The translations under genes and the position numbers were made by a program. From positions 1-38,498 of the forward strand of contig SFIM01000045.1 of NCBI GenBank assembly GCA_004556155.1: 38,498 nt of DNA, read 5' to 3'. The number at the start of each line of letters is the position of its first letter. Position 1 is the stretch's first letter. Below are positions 1-6,129 of this stretch, one piece after another. The DNA comes from Clostridiales bacterium (lineage in GTDB: Bacteria; Bacillota; Clostridia; Christensenellales; Aristaeellaceae). Below the pieces are notes generated by a model that had not been told where the DNA came from, searched no databases, and saw nothing but the letters and a program-made list of their open reading frames with translations.

Positions 1-99
1 TCGCGCCGTACACGCCGCCGCTGCGGATTATTTATGAAGGGGCTGCGGCCCCTTCATGCATCCCAAGAGCTTAAGCGAGACTTTTTTGACAATCTGACC
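1..99. repeat. Element D, inverted copy of 31979-32077
   Basis: These bases are the exact reverse complement of 31979-32077. The element contains a hairpin whose arms ATGAAGGGGC and GCCCCTTCAT lie around 34-57. It may continue left of the window, because the match runs to base 1. It is followed directly by the CTTCTCCC-type palindrome that opens the next mosaic repeat. Confidence 0.9.
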
Positions 100-425
100 T
101 TCTCCCGTTTGGGAGAAGGCTTTTATAGTTGTGCGGTTTTCATGCTGCTTGGCCGTTCTATCCAACAATCGCAAACAGATACGAACGACCAATGCACCCA
201 ACCACGCCCCCGTGGCACGCTGATCGCAGATCAGCGCAGGGCTGGCGAAGCCAGACCAAGGGGGAAAGCAGGAAGCGAACGGAGGAAAGCTTGCTTTCAT
301 CCGGGCTCCAGTTTAAAACCAGCAGCTTTTCCGTCCACAACACAGGTTCTTTGTTACTTTCTTTCCTGAAGAAAGTAACGTCCCCCCCTCGTCCCATCGT
401 TCCCCTTCGTCCCTCCCCCGCAAAA
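100..425 (+). repeat. Mosaic intergenic repeat, copy R1
   Basis: The order of parts is a CTTCTCCC/GGGAGAAG palindrome (about 100-125), hairpin CGCTGATC-GCA-GATCAGCG (218-236), CTGGC-GAA-GCCAG, the near-palindrome around TT at 291 (GGAGGAAAGC/GCTTTCATCC), the AGCAGCTTTTCCGTC segment, and the terminal hairpin at 353-379 with GTTAC/GTAAC at its base. A degenerate CCCCTTCGTCCC tract closes it. The same order recurs at 11640-12005 and 19250-19645. I see no gene in 1-428. Confidence 0.85.
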
Positions 426-454
426 AATCCCCTGTACCCGGCTGGGTACAGGGG
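422..454 (-). terminator. Rho-independent terminator after yhbY
   Basis: On the minus strand CCCCTGTACCC pairs perfectly with GGGTACAGGGG around an AGCC loop (429-454), followed by A and six T (complement of 422-427). It lies 12 bases past the yhbY stop. Confidence 0.9.
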
Positions 455-466
455 AAGAAGGGATGA

Positions 467-757
467 TTACAGCTCGATCTTGGGCTCGTCCTCATTGCGG
501 CGGAAGATGGTGAACCGCCGGCCGATGCACTGCACCGGGGATGCGCCCAGACGGTCGCATAGCAGGCCGCAGGCCTCGCGCACATCCAGGGGCGCGCTGT
601 CCATCAGCGAGCACTTGATCAGCTCGCGCGCCTGCAGCGCGTCATACGCTTCCTTCACGGTCGCATCGGTCACGCCCTCCTTGCCGATATAGAGCACCAC
701 GGGCAGGGTGTTGGCCATGCTGCGCAGCCTGGCGCGCTGTTTTCCGGTTAATTCCAT
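467..757 (-). CDS. yhbY: YhbY/CRM-domain RNA-binding protein
   Basis: This 96-residue protein matches the usual length of bacterial YhbY, a single CRM-domain protein that binds ribosomal RNA and is thought to act in large-subunit assembly. The N-terminal LTGKQRARLRSMA and the VLYIGKEGVTDATVKEAYDAL segment carry the family pattern, including the GK-G loop that contacts RNA. A C-terminal strand reads VQCIGRRFTIFRR. The ATG is preceded by GAGG at normal spacing. It lies 13 bases after tpiA on the same strand and ends at a strong terminator, so it is probably the last gene of the pgk-tpiA-yhbY transcript. Family assignment is confident; the exact cellular role is known only from homologues. Confidence 0.93.
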   Translation of the reverse strand: MELTGKQRARLRSMANTLPVVLYIGKEGVTDATVKEAYDALQARELIKCSLMDSAPLDVREACGLLCDRLGASPVQCIGRRFTIFRRNEDEPKIEL

Positions 758-770
758 GCTTTACCTCGGA

Positions 771-1523
771 TTATTCCTGATAGTTGACGATGCGGGCGAA
801 ATCCTCCGCCTTCAGGGACGCGCCGCCGATCAGGCCGCCGTCGATTTCGGGCTGCTTCATCAGGCCGTCCACATTGGAGGGCTTCATGCTGCCGCCGTAC
901 TGAATGCGCACCTTGTCCGCCACGCGCTTGCCATACTTGCGGGCCAGCGCGGCGCGGATGACGCCGATGGTCTCGTTGGCCTGCTCGTCGGTGGCGGTCA
1001 GGCCCGTGCCGATGGCCCATACGGGCTCGTAGGCGATAACGACCTTCTTCACCTCGTCGGCGGTCATGCCGGTCAGGGCGATCAGGGTCTGATATTCCAC
1101 CAGCGCGTCGGTGTAGCCCGCCTCGCGCTGCTCCTTGCGCTCGCCCACGCAGATGATGGGGGTCATGCCCGCGCGAACCACGGCCAGCGCGCGCTTGTTA
1201 ACGGTCTCGTCGGTTTCGCCAAAGTACTGACGGCGCTCGCTGTGGCCTACGATCACATAGTCCACGCCGCAGGCCTTGCACATATCGGCGGACAGCTCGC
1301 CCGTGTAGGCGCCGGAGGCAGCCCAGTGCATGTTCTGCACGCCCACCTTGATCTTGCTGCCGCGCGCAGCCTGCTTGGCGGCATGCACGCACAGCGCGGG
1401 CACGCACACCACCACGGTGCTCTTCGCGTCCTTCACCAGGGGCTTGAGCTCCTGGATCAGCTGGGTCGCCTCGGCAGGGGTCTTGTTCATTTTCCAGTTG
1501 CCAGCGATAATGGGAGTACGCAT
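771..1523 (-). CDS. tpiA: Triosephosphate isomerase
   Basis: A cytosolic glycolytic enzyme that interconverts dihydroxyacetone phosphate and glyceraldehyde 3-phosphate. The 250 residues are the full family length. All catalytic landmarks are visible: GNWKMN with Lys11, IVGHSERR with His94, and YEPVWAIGTG with Glu166 opening the flexible lid. The phosphate-binding IQYGGSMKP and GLIGGASL motifs lie near the C terminus. The ATG follows AAAGGAG. It lies downstream of pgk on the same strand, but the roughly 390-bp gap is filled with a mosaic repeat, and yhbY follows after 13 bases. It is probably cotranscribed with pgk, unless the repeat stops or processes the message. Confidence 0.98.
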   Translation of the reverse strand: MRTPIIAGNWKMNKTPAEATQLIQELKPLVKDAKSTVVVCVPALCVHAAKQAARGSKIKVGVQNMHWAASGAYTGELSADMCKACGVDYVIVGHSERRQYFGETDETVNKRALAVVRAGMTPIICVGERKEQREAGYTDALVEYQTLIALTGMTADEVKKVVIAYEPVWAIGTGLTATDEQANETIGVIRAALARKYGKRVADKVRIQYGGSMKPSNVDGLMKQPEIDGGLIGGASLKAEDFARIVNYQE

Positions 1524-1547
1524 TGTTTTATCTCCTTTTACTGCTAA

Positions 1548-1895
1548 TTAAGGATGGGGAGGAATGGGGAACGTTTAAGGGAAACCCCTCGTCCGGCTCG
1601 CTATATGCTCGACAAGCCTTTCTCTTGGAGGGGAAGGCTTTGGGTATCTGGCTCTGTCCAACAATTGCCGACTGCTGCTCAGGATTTACGCGGCCAATCA
1701 GCCCCGTGGCACGCCGATGAAATCGGCGCGGGCTGGCGAAGCCAGACCATAGGGGAAACATTCAAGTGAACGGATGGCGCTTGCGCCGATCCGGACACGC
1801 GAATTTTCCCTGCCACGGGGGTGGGGCGGCAGTGCCGCCTTCCAGCTTTATTCAAGCAGCTTTCCCGTCCACAATACAGGTTCTTTGTTACTTTC
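1548..1895 (+). repeat. Mosaic intergenic repeat, copy R2
   Basis: This copy fills the gap between tpiA and pgk. It starts with a GGGGAATGGGGAACG tract and carries hairpin CGCCGAT-GAA-ATCGGCG (1712-1728), where R1 and R5 have CGCTGATC/GATCAGCG. A GGATGGCGC-TT-GCGCCGATCC near-palindrome (1772-1792) replaces the AAAGC/GCTTT version. GGCGGCA/TGCCGCC follows at about 1827-1840. It ends in the left arm of the terminal hairpin (GTTACTTTC, about 1887-1895) and runs straight into element A and pgk. No gene is seen here. Confidence 0.85.
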
Positions 1896-1975
1896 CTTGT
1901 ACGCCCCGCGCTACTGCCTTACGGCAAGCGCGGGTTTCGGGCGGCAATTTACAAAATTGCGCGCCCTCAGCCGCC
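1896..1975 (-). repeat. Element A copy 1, forms the 3' end of pgk
   Basis: Element A carries up to three consecutive hairpins: GCCGCC/GGCGGC, GCAATTT/AAATTGC and CCGCGCT..TGCC/GGCA..AGCGCGG. This copy starts inside the first hairpin at GGCGGCTGAGG and is read as codons at the end of pgk, supplying its TAG stop (1911-1913). The first hairpin is therefore truncated by coding sequence. Confidence 0.88.
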
Positions 1976-3230
1976 CTTCCAGGAACTCCAGGCTCGCGCC
2001 GCCGCCGGTGGAGATGTGGTCGATCTTGTCCGCGAAGCCCAGCTGGGTCACGGCCGCCGCGCTGTCGCCGCCGCCCACGATGGTCACAGCGTCAGAATCC
2101 GCCATGGCCTGCGCCACAGCGATGGTGCCCTTGGCAAAGTTGGGGAACTCGAACACGCCCATGGGGCCGTTCCAAACAACGGTCTTGGCGTTCTTGATGG
2201 TCTCGGCAAAGAGCGCCTGGGTCTTGGGGCCGATGTCCATGCCCTCCCAGCCGTCGGGAATCTCGCTGACGGGCACCACCTGGGTGTTGGCGTCGTTGGA
2301 GAAGCTGTCGGCGCACACAGTGTCGATGGGCAGCAGGAACTTGATGCCCTTGGCCTTGGCCTTTTCCATGATCTCGCGGGACAGCTCCAGCTTGTCCTCC
2401 TCCAGCAGGCTGTTGCCGATGCTGCCGCCCATGGCCTTGACGAAGGTGTAAGCCATGCCGCCGCCGATGATCAGCGCGTCGCACTTGTCGATCAGGTTGG
2501 TGATCACGCCGATCTTGGAGGAAACCTTGGCGCCGCCCAGGATGGCCACGAAGGGACGGGCGGGGTTATCCACGGCGCTGCCCAGGAACTTAAGCTCCTT
2601 TTCAATCAGGTAGCCGGAAACGGCGGGCAGATAGGCGGCCACGCCGGCGGTAGAGGCATGCGCGCGGTGCGCGGTGCCGAAAGCGTCGTTTACATACAGA
2701 TCGGCATAGGAAGCCAGCGCCTTGGCGAAGTCGGGATCGTTCTTCTCTTCTTCAGCATGGAAGCGCAGGTTTTCCAGCAGCAGCACCTGGCCGGGCTTGA
2801 GCGCGGCGGCCTTGGCCTTGGCGTCTTCGCCGATTACGTCCTTGGCCATGATCACTTCCTGTCCCAGCAGCTCGCCCAGGCGCTTGGCGACGGGAGCCAG
2901 GGACAGCTTGGTCACATCCTGAGCGGCCTTCTTGAGGGCCTTCTCGGTGGCGGCCTCCTGCTCCTCGGCGGGCAGGTCGGCAATCTTGGCCAGCTCCTTC
3001 TTGTTCAGCTTGAGCTTGGCGTTCAGCACATTGTGGGGCTTGCCCATATGGGAGCACAGGATCACGGCCGCGCCGTGGCTGAGCAGATACTGGATGGTAG
3101 GCAGCGCGCCGATGATGCGGTTTTCATCGGTGATCTTGGTGCCGGTTTCCTTGTCCATGGGCACGTTGAAGTCCACGCGGACAAGCACTTTTTTGCCCTG
3201 TACGTTTACGTCTTCGATGGTCTTTTTCAT
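1911..3230 (-). CDS. pgk: Phosphoglycerate kinase with repeat-derived C terminus
   Basis: Transfers phosphate from 1,3-bisphosphoglycerate to ADP in the cytosol. Family motifs are clear: VLVRVDFNVPM near the start, SHMGKP, LENLRFHAEEEKNDP, VNDAFGTAHRAHAS, ILGGAKVSSKI, the nucleotide-site WNGPMGVFE and STGGGASLEFLEG. The second ATG (3230) fits GGAGA at 8 bases; the first (3236) is too close. There are two oddities. About 30 extra residues lie between SHMGKP and LAPVAKRLGELL (rich in Lys, Ala and Glu). The usual ending after LEFLEG (typically like K-LPG--AL) is replaced by RLRARNFVNCRPKPALAVRQ, which is element A read in frame. Activity is likely, since the catalytic core is complete, but the native last helix is altered. 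Confidence 0.95.
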   Translation of the reverse strand: MKKTIEDVNVQGKKVLVRVDFNVPMDKETGTKITDENRIIGALPTIQYLLSHGAAVILCSHMGKPHNVLNAKLKLNKKELAKIADLPAEEQEAATEKALKKAAQDVTKLSLAPVAKRLGELLGQEVIMAKDVIGEDAKAKAAALKPGQVLLLENLRFHAEEEKNDPDFAKALASYADLYVNDAFGTAHRAHASTAGVAAYLPAVSGYLIEKELKFLGSAVDNPARPFVAILGGAKVSSKIGVITNLIDKCDALIIGGGMAYTFVKAMGGSIGNSLLEEDKLELSREIMEKAKAKGIKFLLPIDTVCADSFSNDANTQVVPVSEIPDGWEGMDIGPKTQALFAETIKNAKTVVWNGPMGVFEFPNFAKGTIAVAQAMADSDAVTIVGGGDSAAAVTQLGFADKIDHISTGGGASLEFLEGRLRARNFVNCRPKPALAVRQ

Positions 3231-3300
3231 AATCATTCTCCTTTTTGATGGAAAATTGGGGCGTCAGCTTGAGACGGGCAAAGGCCCGCACACATCGTCC

Positions 3301-3329
3301 ATTATATACCATCTTTATCGATTGTACAA
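3301..3329 (-). promoter_or_regulatory. Sigma-A promoter of pgk
   Basis: On the minus strand TTGTAC (3324-3329), a 17-base spacer and a perfect TATAAT (3301-3306) lie about 70 bases upstream of the pgk start codon. Confidence 0.85.
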
Positions 3330-3399
3330 GCGGTTTTGGCGCAAAAAGGGGGCAAATTTGCGCAAAAAGCCGCTAAAACCGTCCGTTTTATATTTGGCG

Positions 3400-3428
3400 T
3401 TGCGTTTTGCCTTTAGGGGTGCTATACT
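3400..3428 (+). promoter_or_regulatory. Sigma-A promoter of the rsgA leader
   Basis: TTGCGT (3400-3405), 17 bases, then TATACT (3423-3428). Transcription should start near 3435, about 209 bases before the rsgA start codon, leaving a long leader. Confidence 0.75.
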
Positions 3429-3434
3429 ATATCC

Positions 3435-3626
3435 GTAATGCTTCCCCCAAGGGAAGCGCGAAAGGGGCAATGGATGTCGGTTCTGTAAGGCGCTTAGTCG
3501 CTTTGTAACCGAAGAGTGCGAACTGCGCTGCGCGTTCGCCTTGTTTGCTGCATCCATTTGCGCCCGCAGAACGCTTCTTCACGCCGTGAGAACCGCTGCG
3601 GTTCTTGCGGCGTTTTGCTGTTTTTG
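3435..3626 (+). ncRNA. Structured leader RNA upstream of rsgA, class unknown
   Basis: By eye the leader forms a 5' hairpin GCTTCCC-CCAA-GGGAAGC, then a multibranched unit. Its closing helix pairs GGCAATGGATG (about 3467-3477) with CATCCATTTGC (about 3551-3561). Inside are TCGGTT/AACCGA (about 3479-3511, with an inner AAGGCG/CGCTTT) and GCGAAC/GTTCGC (about 3518-3540). A 13-bp terminator hairpin follows. CCGCAGAAC (3564-3572) can instead pair with GTTCTTGCGG (3601-3610) of the terminator's 3' arm, giving an antiterminator. I compared it from memory with T-box, FMN, TPP, SAM, purine, lysine, c-di-GMP, fluoride, manganese and ykkC motifs and with SRP and 6S RNA, and recognised none. Confidence 0.7.
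3582..3625 (+). terminator. Attenuator-like terminator before rsgA
   Basis: Thirteen consecutive pairs (3582-3594 with 3600-3612, two of them G-T wobbles) enclose the loop GCTGC and are followed by TTTTGCTGTTTTT. The rsgA ribosome binding site lies only six bases further on, so termination here would abolish rsgA expression. Confidence 0.85.
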
Positions 3627-3643
3627 ACTTGGAGGAATCACAA

Positions 3644-4606
3644 TTGCATATCTCAGATTATGGGTATACCGCCCCCAGCGACTACTCCCCCTGCCTGCCC
3701 GCGCGCGTTGTGGGCGAGCATCGCGGCCGCTATCAAATTGTGTGCGATGCGGGCGCGGGCTTTGCCACCCTGCGCGGCGGCGCGTACTACTACGGCGGCG
3801 AGACGTTCCCCACCGTGGGCGATTTTGTGCTGCTTGCCTGGCAGCAGGCGGGCGACAGCGCCATTATGCGCACCCTGCCGCGCCGCAGCTGCTTTGCGCG
3901 CCGCGATCCCACGCCGGGGCGCGTGGCCCAGGCCGTGGCGGCCAATTTTGATACCGTGCTGGTTGCGCAATCGCTCAATCAGGATTTTAACCTGTCGCGC
4001 CTGGAGCGCACGCTGGCGCTGGCCCTGCAAAGCGGGGGCGCGCCGGTGATCCTGCTGACCAAGGCCGATCTGTGCGCCGATGCGCAGCCCTATCTGGCCG
4101 CCGTGCGGCAGCGCTTTCCCGATGTCCCGGCGCTGGCGGTATCGGCCGCCACGGGCGCGGGCATGGCGGGGCTTGCGCCCTATCTGGCCCCCGGCCGCAC
4201 GCTGGTGATCTTAGGCAGCTCGGGCGTGGGCAAATCCAGCCTGATCAACGCCCTGCTGGGGCAGGATGCGCAGGCAACCGCCGCCATCCGCGCCCAGGAT
4301 GGCAAGGGGCGGCACACCACCACCGCGCGCCAGCTGCTGATGCTGCCCGGCGGCGCGATGATCATCGACACCCCCGGCATGCGCGAGATGGGGCTGCTTT
4401 TCGCCCGCGAGGGGCTGCGCGACAGCTTTGCGCCGGTGGAGGAGCTGATCGGCCGCTGCCGCTTTTCCAACTGCACCCACACCTGCGAGCCGGGCTGCGC
4501 CGTGCGCCGCGCTGGCAAGCGGCACGCTGGACGCGGGGCTATGGCAGCGCTATCAGGCGCTGCCGGCGGAATCCGACCGCGCGGCGCAGCTGGCCGCCAA
4601 GCATGA
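3644..4606 (+). CDS. rsgA: Ribosome biogenesis GTPase RsgA, 3' end frameshifted
   Basis: RsgA is a circularly permuted GTPase that checks late maturation of the 30S ribosomal subunit. The order of parts is an OB-like N-terminal domain, G4 LLTKADL, G5 VSAATG, G1 GSSGVGKSS, G3 DTPG, and a zinc site C-RFSN-C-T-H-TCEPG-C. The start is TTG 3644, eight bases after GGAGG; the TTG at 3605 has no such site. After CAVRR the frame slips. The +1 frame continues as LASGTLDAGLWQRYQAL and then KHEKMKQIAKCNRKNRR, ending at TAA 4650-4652, which is a normal RsgA C terminus. Restoring one GC unit in the CGCCGCGC run near 4509-4516 would rejoin the frames. The read frame instead ends at 4606 with an Arg/Gly/Ala-rich tail. 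GTPase and zinc site are intact, so partial function is possible. Confidence 0.92.
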   Translation: MHISDYGYTAPSDYSPCLPARVVGEHRGRYQIVCDAGAGFATLRGGAYYYGGETFPTVGDFVLLAWQQAGDSAIMRTLPRRSCFARRDPTPGRVAQAVAANFDTVLVAQSLNQDFNLSRLERTLALALQSGGAPVILLTKADLCADAQPYLAAVRQRFPDVPALAVSAATGAGMAGLAPYLAPGRTLVILGSSGVGKSSLINALLGQDAQATAAIRAQDGKGRHTTTARQLLMLPGGAMIIDTPGMREMGLLFAREGLRDSFAPVEELIGRCRFSNCTHTCEPGCAVRRAGKRHAGRGAMAALSGAAGGIRPRGAAGRQA

Positions 4607-4652
4607 AAAAATGAAGCAAATTGCCAAGTGCAACCGCAAGAACCGGCGGTAA

Positions 4653-4980
4653 GGGGATGAGGGGGACGAGGGGAACGAGGAAAACGGTACTTTCTTGGAG
4701 CCCAAGAAAGTGCCAAAGAAGGCTGCGTGCGACGTAAAAGCCAAGCTGATAAAACTGGAAGGCGGCACTGCCGCCCCCCCGTGGCGGGTGGCCAGGGTCA
4801 CTCCCAGCTTAAGACCAGTAACTTTTACGGTTACAACACCGGTTCTTTGTTACTTTCCTTGTACGCCCCGCGCTACTGCCTTACGGCAAGCGCGGGTTTC
4901 GGGCGGCAATTTGCAAAATTGCGCGCCCTCAGCCGCCTGAGTAACGTCCCCCCTCGTCCCCCGTTCCTTATTCACCTATC
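4653..4980. repeat. Head-to-head mosaic repeat R3 with element A copy 2
   Basis: The left half is in reverse orientation: purine tract, then hairpin GGTAC...GTGCC (4686-4714), then the complement of the AGCCTTCTTTGG segment. The right half is forward: GTGGCCAGGGTCAC, the AACTTTTACGGTTAC segment, then GTTACTTTC. Together they make a large inverted repeat. Element A copy 2 (4857-4938, reverse) sits in the right terminal hairpin between GTTACTTTC and GAGTAAC. No gene in this gap. Confidence 0.82.
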
Positions 4981-5002
4981 ACAAAATATGGAGGAAATGA
5001 AA

Positions 5003-5791
5003 ATGAATATTCGTCTTGAAAATAAACAGGATTTTTACACCGTCGAACTGCTGACCCGCGACGCCTTCTGGGGCGAGTTTGAGCCGGGCTGCGTTGAGCA
5101 CTACCTGGCGCACATCCTGCGCGACGCGCCGTGCTTTATCCCCGAGCTGGATTTCGTGGGCGAGCAGGATGGCCGCGTGATCGCAAACGTGATATTCAGC
5201 CACGGCAGCATCGATAGCCCCGATGGCCAGCGGCACGATGCGATTAGCTTCGGCCCGTTCAGCGTGGCGTCCGATTGGAAGGGCCGCGGCGTGGGCGGGG
5301 CGCTGCTGCGCCACGCGCTGGATCAGGCGCGCGCCATGGGGTTTGGCATCGTGTGCCTGCACGGGCATGCTGATTACTATCCGCGCTTTGGCTTCCGTCC
5401 GGCGCGGGAATACGGCGTCAGCGATGATTACGGCGTGGGCGACGCGCTGATGGCCATGGCGCTGCAGCCCGGCGTGCTGGATGGCGTGAGCGGCGTGTGG
5501 CGCGAGGATCCCATTTTTGAGGTAGATCCCGCCAAGGCGGCGGCCTATGAGGCCACCCTGCCCTACAAGGCCCCGGCGCAGCGTCCCGCGGCGGAGCTGG
5601 CCTTTGCCTGCCTGCCCGCCGAGGCCGCGCAGGCCATGCGCGCGCTTGGCATTGCCTATCTGCCCGATTTTAACCGTTTCAGCACCCGCGAAATCCACGC
5701 CCTGCCGGGCATGGATGACGACGCGATGGCGCGGCTGAACGCGGTGCTGCGCGCGCATGGCGTGCCGCCCAAGGCGTACCCGCTGCTCTAA
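5003..5791 (+). CDS. GNAT N-acetyltransferase with helix-hairpin-helix-like tail
   Basis: A cytosolic acyl-CoA-dependent acetyltransferase of the GNAT fold (YhbS-like). The cofactor loop is visible as SDWKGRGVGGALLRHALDQA, followed by CLHGHADYYPRFGFRPA, typical of this subfamily. The ATG at 5003 is eight bases after GGAGG (4990-4994); an in-frame ATG at 4997 is too close. Beyond the GNAT core, residues from about 200 contain LGIAYLPDFNRFSTREIHAL-PGM-DDAMARLNAVLRAHG. Its spacing resembles the helix-hairpin-helix of the RNA polymerase alpha C-terminal domain, a fusion I do not know in described GNATs. It stands alone between two mosaic repeats. Acceptor unknown. Confidence 0.88.
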   Translation: MNIRLENKQDFYTVELLTRDAFWGEFEPGCVEHYLAHILRDAPCFIPELDFVGEQDGRVIANVIFSHGSIDSPDGQRHDAISFGPFSVASDWKGRGVGGALLRHALDQARAMGFGIVCLHGHADYYPRFGFRPAREYGVSDDYGVGDALMAMALQPGVLDGVSGVWREDPIFEVDPAKAAAYEATLPYKAPAQRPAAELAFACLPAEAAQAMRALGIAYLPDFNRFSTREIHALPGMDDDAMARLNAVLRAHGVPPKAYPLL

Positions 5792-5795
5792 AGGG

Positions 5796-6055
5796 AGGCG
5801 AGGGGGAACGAGAGATACGGTACTTTCTTGAGTCATAGCGCCGCCGCAGGCGGCTGAGGGCGCGCAATTTTGTAAATTGCCGCCCGAAACCCGCGCTTGC
5901 CGTAAGGCAGTAGCGCGGGTTTGTGTTAAACTGGGTATGGCTTCGCCAGCCCTTGCGTCCAGCTGCGCTGTCCGCTGCCACGGGGGCATGGTTGGGTGCG
6001 CTTGCTATTCGCATCTATTTGCGATTGGCAGGCAGAAGGTCCCCCCATCCGCAAC
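5796..6055. repeat. Mosaic repeat R4 with element A copy 3
   Basis: A purine tract and the left arm GGTACTTTCTTG come first, then element A in forward orientation (5835-5919). A reversed mosaic core follows, with CTTCGCCAG, the CAGCTGCGCTGTCCGCTGCCACGG segment and a GGTTGGGTGCGC block. The right arm of the terminal hairpin is missing. No gene is visible between 5792 and 6055. Confidence 0.82.
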
Positions 6056-6100
6056 AAAAAGGGACTGTGAAAGAACGAAAAGTTCTTCCACAGTCCCTTC
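6056..6100 (-). terminator. Terminator of the flavoprotein gene
   Basis: On the minus strand AAGGGACTGTG pairs with CACAGTCCCTT around an inner GAAGAAC/GTTCTT stem, then TTTTTG. It lies 30 bases beyond the stop codon. Confidence 0.9.
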
Positions 6101-6129
6101 TTTATTAAACGGGATAGATAATGAAAGCG

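Noticed and set aside
129..692. Frames crossing repeat R1
   Set aside because: They join repeat sequence to the antisense of yhbY; equivalent frames occur in every mosaic copy.
3435..3626. rsgA leader as SRP RNA, 6S RNA, RNase P RNA or T-box
   Set aside because: No SRP GGAA tetraloop/AGCAG site, no 6S-type single long hairpin with central bubble, no RNase P or T-box core sequences.
4487..4530. Programmed +1 frameshift in rsgA
   Set aside because: No slow codon or stop at the site. A two-base loss in a GC run explains it more simply.
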